A stretch of 64,000 bases of DNA from Rhipicephalus microplus (GCF_043290135.1 NC_134701.1:36607501-36671500); one strand, 5' to 3'. Shown: positions 10,259 through 21,164, counted from the stretch's first letter. The notes: generated from the letters alone by a model not told the origin. Translations and numbers: made by a program.

Positions 10259-12540
10259 GGTGGCACACGGGTCTAGAGAAGGCCAATAATCGCAAAAAAA
10301 AATCGACTTTTTGAAACTTACATTTTCGGAATCTGTACCTATTTTTGCACCTATCTAAGAAGTTTCTAGCTTCTCGCGTAATTATTTCTGGTGCAAAATC
10401 AATTTATAACACCCCTGTGAGATGAATGTGAGCGCGAATTGACACTGAAATCGCGCTTTTTCCGCACCGAACTGTTGCCGTTTCACACGAGCTATCGTGT
10501 TCATCTTGGTCTCGTTTGGAAGGGTCGTTCTTCTTCTTCAATTTCCCGCCACCGCTGGCTCGCCTTGCTCATTGGTTTTATAGCAAAAATGCATCATAGA
10601 GAAGCACTAGCGCGCGATTCAATTGGCTACTTGGGGCACGTGACAAAACCTAGGCATCTGATTGGCCAAGGGGCCCTTTCGGCATCTGCTTCACCATCGT
10701 GACGCGCACGGACACGCGCCATTTTGTCATGGTGCTACTGACTGCCTGCGGCAGTAAAGAAGTTTCGTGCTACAGTAATTTGTGAAGCGGGTGTGGCGGT
10801 GGTTCGTTCGTTCGCTGTGAACTTCAGAAAGAGCCCCGATATGGCTCAGGACAACGAGGATAACGAACTCGACGCGGTCAACGGTGGTCGCCGAGTTACC
10901 AGTGTAGGCCTAACTTATGTACGAGCTTGTTGGTTGCCGACAACGTTACTAAGAACGGCTGTGTTTTGCAGCCTCATCAGTTAGAGGACGGCAAGTAAAA
11001 AGCAGAAGTGAAGCTACAAGAGATATCAAACTTTGTAGTGACGGAACGGAAGCGCAGTCTTATCGCAAAACGCGCCGATGCCGCGGTTCCCCCAGCCTGA
11101 CGAAAGGACCTTGAACTGCGCGGCGGGTCGTCAGAGTGGAGTACACCGCACGTCGACGAACAACAGAAAGTCAATCCGTTCCCGGTGAACATGCTCGCCG
11201 CCCCCGCAATAGAGGCTATTGGCAACTGTTAGACTGCTTTTAACGACTTGATCACAACATTGTCGCAATCTCCGCTCTAAAATGTGGCAGTCTTACGTGA
11301 AAAGGAAACTAGCACTTCGGCACTCGCGTAGCCTCAAAATTGATGAGCGAGGGAGCAACTTTGGTTCGCGACAATCACGGGTAACTCATTCTGAACAAGC
11401 CGGGAAACATCGCCGTGTTATTCGACGTATTGCGGATGACGCACGCGCATTTGTGGCACATAGCCATCAGTACAGTCACCGAACTGATACACGGCCTTGC
11501 GGCAGACGAGCACACAGCGACAACTTGCTACAGGACTAGAAGAAATGACGGGCTCGTGCAAACAATCAGTCCTAGTACATTCCCGGTGCATATTAACTGA
11601 CTAAAAGTATGTGTGCCAAGATATTTTTCCCTCGGATCGACGAAATAAAGTTTTAACAGCATTATTCTTGAAGCCCAGATTTTGACCACTTTCTTTCGCT
11701 TGTTCGGTAAAAGTGGACTTAGGACAGCTAGAGCTGTAATTGTTTTTGCACAATGTAGCTAAATGCGCACAAAAACAATGCTGGAAGCCTATTTTTAATA
11801 GGCAGCTTCATTTCTTTTTCATTTTAATATAAAAATTTCTGTATTCGGTTACATGCAACGAACTTTAGTGTGCTGTAATTCGAGAAGTACTCGTTCAATT
11901 TTCGATCAGCTTGCAGTGTTGCACTCCTTAGGCTTTCTAGCATTCATTTATATGTCAATGGCCATGCAATTCTAAGTACATACATTTTTACAGTTAAAAA
12001 TGTTAAAATTCTTTGTTTTCTTCATTTTCTCAATATGGCAATTTTGCACACCCTGCATGAAAATTACTGCAATATATCGGAAACTATTACAGATAGCAGA
12101 ATGTGTTTTTTCCTTTTTTGCAGCATGAAGTTATATGTTTGGAGCACACAACATAGGAAGCAGATTTTAATTTCTCTTGATGCAAGTATTTAAACTAGTC
12201 TTTTGTGTGACCACAAAATGGCCACATTCAGAGCTATGAAGTTTAGTGTACTGTAAAGTAATTATTAATGACCCAATCAAAAAAAGTGCTTCCTATGTTG
12301 TATGTCTTATGCTTTCTACTGTCAATACCTATGTCATTTATAAATTTTTGATGGGTGGTTATTTTTCCATTGTGGTAAGAACAATAGAAATCGTTATCTT
12401 GATTATTTAATTAACTAATTAAGCTACAGAAAAAATCACTACATTTTTATAATCAGGAGAAGAAACTAAGTAAACATGCCAGATTTTGTCACATTTGGTT
12501 CATAAAATTAATGAGAGAGTCCTAAGACCCATGTCCCCCC
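10259..12540 (+). mobile_element. Decayed Kolobok/T2-type transposon, relative of 5739-8701
   Basis: TTAA occurs at 10255-10258 and 12541-12544. The left end GGTGGCACACGGGTCT and the right end read inward, GGGGGGACATGGGTCT, are inverted repeats closely similar to those of the element at 5739-8701. Its leader has a CACGTGACAAAAC box and ATTGG sequences like that element, then a possible transposase start at 10841. It is shorter (2.28 kb) and its coding part is reduced to fragments, so it is an internally deleted non-autonomous or dead copy. About 900 bp of A/T-rich sequence follows the coding remnants. Confidence 0.75.
10841..11580 (+). pseudogene. Kolobok-type transposase remnants
   Basis: After an ATG at 10841 (MAQDNEDNELDAVNGG) the frame is soon lost. 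Near 11282 the segment MWQSYVKRKL matches the spacing of CQNYVKLKM in the better copy. At 11394-11505 another frame reads NKPGNIAVLFDVLRMTHAH and then ISTVTELIHG, which aligns with PGNIAVSFDGTWLTRGY and VGTVIELFTG of the 6229-8124 transposase around its first catalytic aspartate. The zinc ribbon, second aspartate and glutamate regions are not found, consistent with an internal deletion plus frameshifts. Confidence 0.6.
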
Positions 12541-12544
12541 TTAA

Positions 12545-13425
12545 ATCAGAAAAAGTACTCTTCTCTAGGAAAAGTGTACTGATGCTTTGCCAATAAAAAA
12601 TGCTTCCATAATGGTATCTGTTTCAAACTTTTTCAAAAACCGGATTTTATGAAATGAAGGACTGCACTTACATTCTTAGTACAATACAACCACGATGAAG
12701 CAACTTGCCAGAATTAAGCTTTCGTTCAGAAGTCTTGAGCGGCCTCCTGGCTGCTCACTGTAGTCAGCCAAAGGAGCGAGTTTTTAAAATTTGAGCAATG
12801 GTAATGCTTATTTTGGTAATGGTTGCACAGACAGACTTCAGTTTGCATGACCAAGCCAGGTTTTTCAGAAATTTTCAGACTTTTTCAGGTTGGTAGACAT
12901 CCTGACTGTGTGTACTTTAGCTTTTGCTTTCCTGTAGACAAGTTCACCTAGTAAAGATCTTTCTATTAAACAGCATGACTGATGTCTTTTTCACGATAAT
13001 GACATTAGCACTTTTAACACACACTTTGTATAGTGATTGTGAGCAAGCCATGTCTTCCGACACCTCGTTACATAAAAAGGAGCCTGAACAGTTTCAAAGA
13101 TCTTGAACTCCAGAGCCAACAGAAACGTCCTTGCTTCCCTTTTCTATGTGCCTAATAGTAAATGCAAGAAATGCATGAAGTTGGCAAACTTGAACTTCTT
13201 GAAACTTTGTATCACTAACACCCCTTCATCTCAAATGTGCACTTTTACGAGAACTCTGATGAAGTTACATGAAAGGGTAACTACAAGTCAGAAAGTACCA
13301 CACTGTAGCTGATCCTGCACTAAAAGCTGTTGGGGTACATTCTGTATGCAACTGCGAAAATCAATTTTGCTACAAGGTGTGTCATGCTCTGTGTTCCTCC
13401 TATTTAATAATACCAAAGCACTCAC
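12545..13425. other. Probable intron sequence after the long exon
   Basis: If the donor at 13425 is used, this is the start of the intron that follows the 16713-13426 exon on the minus strand. If the donor is skipped, translation would read on to a stop at 13288. No other coding signal or repeat family is recognised. Confidence 0.45.
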
Positions 13426-16400
13426 CCCAGGGCTGCCGCCAATGTTCCGTGGGCGACCTCTCCTCCTGGGGGATTCCTCTGGGCTGCCCTCCAAGCTACT
13501 GTGCTCTGTTGGCTTTTCATTGAGTGTGTGACCTGCCTCCTCCTTGGGTTTGTCAAGATGTGGCCCAGCAGGCTCACTACTACTTAATGGAACCTGCTCT
13601 TCCAAGACCTGCTCTGAAGGATGCTCTTCTCTCTGCAGACCAATAACAGGAAGCCGGAGCTGCTGTGGCAACGTGGTCGGCTTGAACCGCAGTTGGAACC
13701 GCTTTGGCCGCTGGCGCTTCACTGCTGGCCGGCCCACAGTCCTTGACCAAGGTTTCAGAAGTGGGCGCAACGAAGATCCCAGTTTTAATTCAAATGTAAA
13801 TTGACGCCTGTGCTCGAGTCTGCGGCAGGTGACATTGCAAGCCAGCCTTTTCAGCTGTTGCACTCCATGCGAGACAACCAACTGCACAGGGATTTGGGAA
13901 CACAAGGAGGCCGCCACGCGACGGCCTCCACTAACCACTAAAAAATGACCGGCTACATTATCCTGTGACTCGCCACTTCCAGTCATGTCTACGCTTCGAA
14001 CTTCTTCTTCAGGCACTGACTCTACGATGTGCAAAGCTTCACAACTAGATGCAGAGTCACAATCGTCCATAAATGAATCACTGTCATTCCTGCTACATGG
14101 GAGGGCCATAGAAACTGGTTCGGCAGTATCTCCATCAGACAGCTTTATTCTCTTAGCTGCTGGCGAGAGAGAGTCCGCAGGCAGCTTTGAGCCAGAAGGC
14201 ATGGAAGAAAAGCTACGTGCGTCTTGCTCCTCGTGAGGTGTGCTCGATGTCTTGTGACTGGGCACACCTTCATGCGTGGAGGGTAAAGAATACACCTGAT
14301 GCAATGGTCTGAGCTGACTCTCGGTTGCTCCAGAGCTCTCCTCTGAATGCGGAGCTCTCTGTTGTTGGCCTTGAGAGGCATCAATGGCAGCATCCAAGGA
14401 GGGCACCAATACATGCATAGGATGTGGCTGACTAGAAACAATGAAGGTGTTGCCATCTTGAGTGCTCTGCTGCAAACTTCTCTCGACCTCAGCTGCCGCA
14501 GAGGACAATGCCACACAACTGCCAACATGCTTGAGCAGCTGCTCACTGTTCACCGAAGACTGCTCGACAAGGCTGGAGCTACCTTCGTTTTGATTAAATG
14601 TTCCAGCCTCCAGTAGACATTCATGCTCCACAACGCTTTGCTCATTCTCACACACAGTGTGAGTTTCATCTCTTGTGCCCTCCAGTGCACATGCTGCCTG
14701 TTGAGGAACAACCTGTTCTGGTGAACTCTCTGGCCCCTGCAGGTCAGAGCTTCCCTGCGACACAGGCTGGTCTTCATGACCCTCAGGCTCTAGAACCACA
14801 TTCTGGTTAAAAGGAAGTTCTTGGGAAATACTACATGTGTGGAGGTCCCCAAGTTCCTCACAACAGCTCTGGGGTTCTTGCTCAACTTTTGTAGGAACTT
14901 GATGATGCTCTTGAAGATAAGACTCAGCTTCAGCAGTTGGTGCTTCAGGCAAAGTTTCCGAGCTGTCAACAGAGTTACACACTGGGGCACCCTGGCAATG
15001 ACTTTTCTGCTGTAGATTTTCTGGTGACTTCATTATTTCACCCACAGGCAAGCTGTGCAATACATTATGATCGGGGCCGCATGCTACAGTCACATTACCG
15101 TGATCTTGAACCAAGGAAGCTGGACTGTCCTTATCTGGCATTTGAGCAACATTATATGCCTGATGTTGTACTCCTACTGGTTGCTTAGCAGCATTGGGCT
15201 TCTCAGCGGTGTCAATGGGATGAAACTGCAAGCCTTGTTCTTTGTCAATGTCTCCTGAAGGTGCCTTTTGAAACTCTTCTCCAGCAGCCAGAGCTCCACT
15301 GAGAGCTTGCACTGAGGATTCAGCTGTCGGCACAACTCCTTGTGACGTCTCCTCACTTATTTTTTGAACAATTTCCTGGTCAAGATGTTGCGAAATTTCT
15401 TTACTTCCCTCTTGAATGATTTCCTGATCATGAGTTTGAACAATTTCTCCTTTATTTCCTGCGTGAATGACTTCCTGCTCAGCAATTTCAAGAATTTGCT
15501 CTTTATTCTCCGATTGAACGATTTCCTGTTCATCTCTAGCCTGAACAATTTCCTGTTCAGAAATCAGAAGGGTTTCTTGCCCCTTTCCTGCTTGCGTGAT
15601 TTCCTGCATGGAAATATGAACAGTTCTTTGTTCATTTCGTGCTTGAATAATTTCTGGGTCAGGAATTCGCAGAACTTCCTGTTCTTCATTCGTTGCTTGA
15701 ACAATTTCTTGCTCAGGAAGTTGAGCCGTTTCCTGTTCATTTGCTGTTTGAATGATTTCCTGCTCAGGACTATGAGCAGTCTCCTGTTCATTTGCAGTTT
15801 GAACGATTTCCTGCTCGGGAATTTTAAGAATTTCATCTTCATTTGCCGCTTGAACCATTTCCTGCTCAGGAACTTGGAGAGTTTTTTGCTCATTTACAGC
15901 TTGAACAATTTCCTGGACAGGAGTTTCAATTATTTTTTGTTCTTTTCTTGCTTGAACAATCTCCTGCACAGTAAATTTACAAATTTCCTGCTCATTTCCT
16001 CCATGAATAATTTTCTGCTCAGGAATTTGAGCAATTTCGTGCTCGTTTACTACTTGAATTATTTCTGGTTTTGACTGGGTCTTCTCCGCAGAACTATCCC
16101 ATGGTTGTGCTGAGTCGGCTCTCTGCTCAGTCAGATGCAAAGGCACCACTTGCTCTTCCGGCTGAGGACCCAACAATTTCTGCAGGGTGAACAGCTGGGT
16201 CACTGGTTGTTGCAACGATTGCTCCCGTAAAACACCCTTGCTGACTGGAGCGAGCAACTGCTGAGGCTGCGCTATCAGCTGTGGCAGCTCTGAAGCAGGC
16301 AGAACGACTGCTTCCTGTGGTGCCTGGTGTGGATGGTCTGCTGTCAAGACAAACTGCTGCACTAGCTGATGCTGCCCTGCAGCTGACTGTGGCATCACTT

Positions 16401-16713
16401 GTGGAAATTCCTGCTGCTCTGATGGCTGCGGCGATTTCTTCACAGGTGTTTGCACAAGCGACCCTTGATTGTCCCTATCATCCTCTTCATCAGATGATGA
16501 GGCACGGCTCGAACAGACTATGCTGACAGCCAGTGGCCTGCCAGGCACTTTAGCTTGTGGGGGTGCCAGCAAACGAGTCCTCTTTAGTATTGCTGGAGGT
16601 GCAATTGCACCCACTGGCTCAGGAGGACTTACGTGTGGAAGGGCTAGAGGCAAGTCATCTGTCTGGCACGAACAGTCCACACGCCTGCCGAAGAAACGGT
16701 CCACTTCAGCAGG
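13426..16713 (-). CDS. Long host exon: repeat-rich nuclear protein, AT-hook-like
   Basis: A 3288-nt open segment (1096 codons) bounded on the minus strand by a pyrimidine-rich acceptor (GTTTTCTGCTTGCAG, 16728-16714) and a strong donor (GGG|GTGAGTG at 13426/13425). Both ends are phase 0. An early acidic run (SSSDEEDD, about residue 70) is followed by glutamine-rich sequence. Residues about 210-455 are some fifteen diverged copies of a 16-17-residue unit around EQEIVQxxNEQE, likely helical and highly charged. A Myc-type nuclear import motif PAAKRIKLSD lies near residue 850. Basic segments VGRPAVKRQRPKRF (about 1000) and the AT-hook core RRRGRPRN (about 1084) suggest DNA binding. I do not recognise the family. 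A chromatin or transcription-linked role is inference from motifs only. The exon at 43611-43372 may precede it. The next exon downstream was not found. Confidence 0.75.
15340..16080 (-). repeat. Coding minisatellite, 48-51 bp unit
   Basis: About fifteen imperfect tandem units encode the EQEIVQxxNEQE-type repeats of the long exon. Length differences keep to multiples of three, so the frame is preserved. Divergence between units shows the array is old rather than newly expanded. The strand opposite also stays open for 236 codons, an effect of the repeat. Confidence 0.88.
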
Positions 16714-16992
16714 CTGCAAGCAGAAAACCAACAACATCAGACAATGCAATCATGGGCAAACACACTTCCTCTAATGTCCTGAAAGGAAAATAAGGAATTA
16801 TGAGCATGACTATATTCGTTGCAACTATCATGCTTACGAAAAGAATGCATCAATGACAGATTATTTACAAATAGCCATATCAGACTACAAATACTCAGAG
16901 GGCCATCCGTTTGCTATACTTTATTGTCATCATCTTTTTTATTGCAATACAAAGTGTGCAAGCTTGCACTGTTTATCTAGAAATTGAGGCAT
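16714..16992. other. Intron sequence upstream of long exon
   Basis: Contains the branch and pyrimidine-rich region preceding the acceptor at 16714. No other feature is seen. It sits inside the large putative intron up to 43371. Confidence 0.5.
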
Positions 16993-17188
16993 CATGATAG
17001 TCAGCCTGACTATACCCACTGCAGAACAAAGGCCTTTTTCTTGTACAGCCAGTCAACTCATTCTTGTGCTTGCTGCTGCCAATTTATCCAATTTATACCC
17101 ACAAACTTCCTAATCTCATCTGCCCATCTAATTTTCCAACTCCCCTCACTCGCTTGCCTTCTCTAGTAATCCAATCAGTTACTCTCAA

Positions 17189-17901
17189 AGGGGCGCTGCA
17201 ACACTTATTGAGCATGGTCAGAAAACACTGCAGATTAGCAGTAGAGGCCCCCAAGAACACGCGAGCTAAATATTATAGCACAGCACACGACCTTAAATTC
17301 ACAATAAATTAACAGTCAGCTACAAATTCCTCTCTTTTCTCACAACATGACAGAGGAAACTCAAAAATCTTGTTGTTCGAGGTATAGTGCGTCCAGGACG
17401 GGACAGAGAAGAAGACAGAGAACACATACACTTCTTCTCTGTCCCGTTCTGGATGCACTATACCTCAAACAACATGAATAACCAACAAGCCCGCCATGCA
17501 ACCTTAGTCAAAAATCACACTTAGAAAGTCATCTATCAAACGTTAGCTGATTTGAACATGGTCGTTACAAGAATTGTCGCAGGAGGGCGCGACTTGTCCA
17601 CATGTGCGCGCACTATCACACTCAAAAAGCCCCGTGTTCAAAAAAAATAAAAATAAATGCTCAGGGTCATGAGGCGCGCGTGACATATATTCATTGCCCC
17701 TGACATCCCTCCCTGCTTCGCTTCTAGCACTTTCGGCTGGACGAGAGAAGGGAGAATGCGATTGCAGCTTGTGACAAATCTTTGTAACTCTGCTCATACA
17801 GTACACATTCTTAGTATTTTTGCGGTGTTGCATTCATGAGGCAATGAGCTCTTTTAGTAAAGCCATTTCATGGTTACTTCAAAAAATGTTTCAGGGCCCC
17901 T
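17189..17901. mobile_element. TTAA-flanked MITE inserted in an RTE LINE
   Basis: An insertion of 713 bp whose empty site can be read from other RTE copies: CCTTAATGACC. It is flanked by TCAA (17185-17188, presumably mutated TTAA) and TTAA (17902-17905). Ends are inverted: AGGGGCGCTGCAACA on the left, and AGGGGCCCTGAAACA from the right inward. No transposase is present. The AGGGG termini and TTAA target fit Kolobok/T2-like MITEs. piggyBac is the alternative because it also uses TTAA, but its ends normally begin with C residues. It contains a strong hairpin at 17371-17471. Confidence 0.8.
17371..17471. repeat. Long inverted repeat (hairpin), arms about 43 bp
   Basis: The left arm begins GTTGTTCGAGGTATAGTGCG and ends GACAGAGAAGAAG. 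The right arm is its near-perfect reverse complement (CTTCTTCTCTGTCCCG through to CTCAAACAAC), separated by about 15 bases. It lies wholly inside the MITE at 17189-17901. Similar palindromic termini occur near Penelope-like elements, so it may be a small secondary insertion. Confidence 0.8.
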
Positions 17902-17946
17902 TTAATGACTAGCGGTTATCCTGCCAAGGCCACTATGTGCACGGCA

Positions 17947-18349
17947 GTAAAGAATTTTAAATTTTTTTATATCTATCATGTCTCTTCGCCATGTAGGAAT
18001 GCCCACAAAACTAGTTGCACAATGGAATAATTCTTGTGCAGACGAAAGTCACAAACTCAAAGTACATGCAGTTTTCGCAGCGTGGGATGTTACTTCAACT
18101 GAGAAGCTGATACTGACATAATAAACAGCAAGATCTAATTGATAAACTGGAACAAATACAATAACTGGCGGTTCAGTTTGCCTTTTCTTATTATTCAAGA
18201 AGGAGCAGCATTAGCCATTTAATTCAGAAAGCTAACCTACAGATGCTAGGTCATCGCAGACCAGTATCGAGGTTAAAGTTCTCTATCATCTCTATCATGG
18301 CCAATTAAAAATAAATCACTCTAGATGCTTACATTGTTCGACGAGACAT
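17947..18349. other. Non-coding stretch
   Basis: Intronic or intergenic A/T-rich DNA. No feature recognised. Confidence 0.55.
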
Positions 18350-18740
18350 TCTTTTCAAACGAGTCAGAGTAACATGTTGAGACAATCTATAAGCCACATA
18401 AAATCGCACAAGCGTTATTTATTTCCAGCTGCCATAGACTGTTTGAATAAATTACCTGAAAATGCGGTGTCTCCTGCCTCAGCAGATACGTTTGTTAGTA
18501 TTATTAATAATATAAACTTTGGTGTGTAAAGTGTTCGCAATCAAATACCGTACAATTTACTTTGAATCCTTTCGAACTTAGGCGTAAACAGAAAGCAATG
18601 CTGTATGTTTAACGCTTTTTGTATTTCTATTTTTTAACTGACCATGTTTCCACTTATGCCACTCATTCACATGTACTTTTTTGTCACCACTCCTGCTTGG
18701 ACCCGAATGTGGCCTGCAGTATGTATAAATAAAATAAAAA
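18350..18740 (+). mobile_element. 3' end of a CR1/Jockey-like LINE
   Basis: The frame around 18412-18528 reads YLFPAAIDCLNKLPENAV then SADTFVSIINN and a stop, resembling the extreme C-terminus of CR1/Jockey-type reverse transcriptase proteins, where a tryptophan- or cysteine-N-x-LP segment precedes a short helical tail. It is followed by about 200 bp of 3' UTR-like sequence and an A-rich end (TAAATAAAATAAAAAAAG, about 18724). Only the tail is present. Confidence 0.45.
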
Positions 18741-18837
18741 AAGAGCTCATTTCATTCTACAGTAGCCGCTGACGAGCATGAATGACAAACTTCTAAAATT
18801 TATATCCTGTAATTTGTATACTTTGCTATCTCCAATA

Positions 18838-18890
18838 CAGTCAAACCTCGCTACAACAAACTGATGGGGTGGGAAAAAAAACTTTATATA
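18838..18890. repeat. Solitary Tigger/mariner-type terminal repeat
   Basis: TA followed by CAGTCAAACCTCGCTACAAC resembles the terminal repeat of Tigger/pogo elements in this window. No matching right end is seen, and a Penelope-type terminal sequence starts about 50 bp further on. Confidence 0.4.
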
Positions 18891-18919
18891 GGTGAAGTTT
18901 TTTCAATGGGACAAACGTA

Positions 18920-19016
18920 CTTCGGAAGAGATGAGACACAACTTAGCAGTTGTCTTAGCTTTATCTTCAACGGTTTCGACCGATAAAGTGGTCTTCGTCA
19001 GGGTTTGCAGCTGCAA
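18920..19016. repeat. Penelope-type terminal repeat, single copy
   Basis: Contains ACACAACTTAGCAGTTGTCT and TTTCGACCGATAAAGTGG, matching the arms of the palindrome at 20942-21128. The TTTCGACCG...GTCTT...TCAGGGTTT pattern is typical of Penelope-like element terminal repeats. Confidence 0.5.
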
Positions 19017-19031
19017 ATAAGTATATATATG

Positions 19032-19203
19032 CAGTCAAACCCTTTTGTAAGAGACAATTGGGTATAAGAGACACCAGTGTGCCTGCAATGAAATACGGGT
19101 TGATGGAAAAGTGCAGTCGAAATACCCTGCTTATAAGAGACATGTCATATAAAAGACAAAAATTGCTGCCCGGAGCATGCATCTTATAAAGGGGTTCAAC
19201 GAT
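19032..19203. mobile_element. Small MITE-like inverted repeat element
   Basis: The left end CAGTCAAACCCTTTTGTAAG and the right end read inward, CGTTGAACCCCTTTATAAG, form imperfect inverted repeats about 170 bp apart with no coding capacity. The termini resemble Tigger/mariner ends but the TA duplication is not clean. Confidence 0.4.
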
Positions 19204-19210
19204 ATATATA

Positions 19211-20920
19211 CAGTCGAGCCCGCTTATAACGAACCTGAGCCTGACGCGGCATCTGTTCGCTGTATGCTGAAGTTCGTAGTAAATGAAACACAGCTTTTAA
19301 AAAAGTTTGTGATGCACGTGTTTCGAAGAGCAGAAGCGATAAGGGCGGTCTCTAGTTTATTTCAAACAGCACCATGCTTGTTCGCTAAGGCCCGCGGCAT
19401 AAGCTGCATGAAGGACTGGCTTCAAAGTTTTGTCGTTCTCGCAATTCAGTTCCTTCAAATTGCTGTTGCCACGTACTTCATTCACAATGCCTTAATCGGT
19501 GCACGGTTCCGCGGTGTTGGCATCATCATCGGCCGTAACTAAACTATCACAACAGATGTTCCACCCGCTCTACCACGTCGGAGTTGACGGCACGCTGCCA
19601 CAAATCGTCGTTGAAGGGGTCCTGTTCGGAAGCATCATAGGGCCCGACGTCGACAAAGTCAGCCTCGCGAAAACAGTTTCGCGTGCATGTAGCCGTCACC
19701 GCCGCCCATGAAATATTCACCACCTCCACAACCGAATATCAGGACACCCAAAGCGGCAAGCTGGCTGCCAGGTGGTCAAGAGCTATGAGCAAGCGCTCTG
19801 CAACGCAGCACCTAACGTGCAGATTACGCTCCAAGCCAAGCGGTCAAACTTTTGACATTTTGTTGAGCAGCAGAAAAAAGTGTGCAAGTCCTTCTGCCTG
19901 CAATCCTGATCACAGGCGCACACGCGAAACACATGTCAGAACACACAGAACAGCTCTGGGCCCGTTTATAGTCAGAAATCGGAACTAACTCGAGCCAGCG
20001 TGGCTGGCGTTGCGGAGCGGTGGAGACGGGTGAAGGGGTTGTGATGAAGAGAGGAGAGCAGATTTGCGAGTAAAGAAGAGCAAGGAGTTGCCATAGAGTG
20101 AAGAGATGGGAGGACACGGCGGGAGAGTGACCTTGAAAACCAAAACACGTGGGAAGGAGGTAGGTCAGGTAGGTTGCTTGAAAAATACATGAACTGCGCA
20201 ATTCGAGCGTAGAAAAACTTGAAACGAGTGCCTCCGCGCGCAGAAGTCAAAGCACGGCTGCCTACATCGGCGTGCGGCGGTGTTAAAAGAATCGGCGGTC
20301 GTGATCGAAAAATTGCTTTGTTGCGCCGGCGGGTTTGTATGACCTCACCGACTTCGACATTTCGCGATTTGTTCCACGCAAATGAACATTTTCACGCTTC
20401 TGCACACGTGCGGAAGATATGCTGAGCCGAGTGCGAAGTGAAAGAGAACAGGTCCTAAACACAAAATGAATCGCGAATTATCACGATCGGAGGGGTAGCA
20501 TAGGCGCTTGCACTAGAAGCAGACGATCGGATACAGTCGGTGGTCGACGATGTTGGCAAATGGTCTGGTCACTCCAGGCCGGCGACGCCAACGACAGTAC
20601 CAGCGATCAAAAACAGAGGAGATGGCCGACCAGTTTTTGAAAGATCAGTGGCAATGTGAAAACACTGGCCTCGTCTGGCAATGTGGGGTGCTCGGAGTAG
20701 CGAGGGGACAAAGTACAGAGGAGTGCGTAACAGAAAGCGGTCGGGGAGAGCGGCAACTAGAGGGGTACAGAGGCAGGGTCGGCGTTTAACAATAAGAATG
20801 TATGGGCACCTCTTTGATGCCTGATCGGTGGTCGAAAATGGTTTCCCGGGAAGTCGGCTCTATTGTTTGTTTTAAGCGAAAGTTTGTTTTAAGTGAGACT
20901 CTTATATGTGGGCTCGACTG
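19211..20920 (-). mobile_element. Tigger/pogo DNA transposon, copy 1, internally deleted
   Basis: TA dinucleotides flank both ends (19209-19210 and 20921-20922). The terminal inverted repeats start CAGTCGAGCCCGCTTATAAC on the left and CAGTCGAGCCCACATATAAG from the right inward. The minus strand encodes the C-terminal piece of a Tigger-type transposase. A closely related copy lies at 27000-28890 in opposite orientation. The N-terminal DNA-binding region and the catalytic core are missing, so it is non-autonomous. Confidence 0.8.
19500..19960 (-). pseudogene. Tigger transposase C-terminal remnant, copy 1
   Basis: The minus-strand segment MEVVNISWAAVTATCTRNCF with READFVDV corresponds to the Tigger segment after the DDE core, where a W...T..NCF.KAGF pattern is conserved. 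Upstream on the same strand is FSAAQQNVKSLTAWL. Frameshifts separate the pieces. The same peptide is better preserved in the copy at 28102-28705. Confidence 0.65.
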
Positions 20921-20941
20921 TACATATATATATATTTTAAT

Positions 20942-21128
20942 AAATATGGAGAAGAAACACAACTTAGCGGTTGTCTTCATTTTATTTCCAAGGGTTTCGA
21001 CCGGTGGACCGGTCTTTATCAAGGTTTGTGAACAAGTTAGCGAGTTGTTCAGAAACCCTGACGAATACCGGTCTTCGAAACCGTTGGAAATTAAGACAAC
21101 CACTAAATTGTGTCTCTCCTCTTCCTAA
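20942..21128. repeat. Palindrome made of two Penelope-type terminal repeats
   Basis: The left arm (ACACAACTTAGCGGTTGTCT and GGTTTCGACCGGTGGACCGG) is repeated as a reverse complement in the right arm (ACCGGTCTTCGAAACCG and AGACAACCACTAAATTGTG), with a short centre near 21035. The arms match the single repeat at 18920-19016. Head-to-head terminal repeats are a known arrangement of Penelope-like elements. Confidence 0.7.
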
Positions 21129-21164
21129 GTATGTTTGGCTCACTAGAAAAACTTCTTCAGAGAG

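Larger units (their letters stand above)
16993..17946 (-). mobile_element. RTE LINE 3' fragment split by a MITE
   Basis: Minus-strand RTE 3'-terminal sequence lies at 16993-17188 and resumes at 17902-17946, together matching the end of the copy at 40436-41238 (for example CCAGCGGTTATCCTGTC and GTTAGTTACCCTTAATG equivalents). The two parts join exactly when the TTAA-flanked insert at 17189-17901 is removed. The fragment is short, 5'-truncated and non-coding. Confidence 0.75.

Noticed and set aside
15364..16074. 236-codon open frame on the plus strand antisense to the long exon
   Set aside because: It is the mirror of the in-frame coding repeat. The repeat unit lacks stops on both strands, and the peptide (repeated FLFISCLNDFLL-like units) has no independent support.
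17189..17901. piggyBac assignment of the TTAA MITE
   Set aside because: piggyBac also uses TTAA but its ends normally start with C-rich CCC motifs. Here they start AGGGG, which fits Kolobok/T2-like elements better. Not proven.
20219..20789. Small open frames in the Tigger copy as host genes
   Set aside because: They lie in the non-coding part of the transposon, are not conserved in the sister copy at 27000-28890, and lack recognisable motifs.
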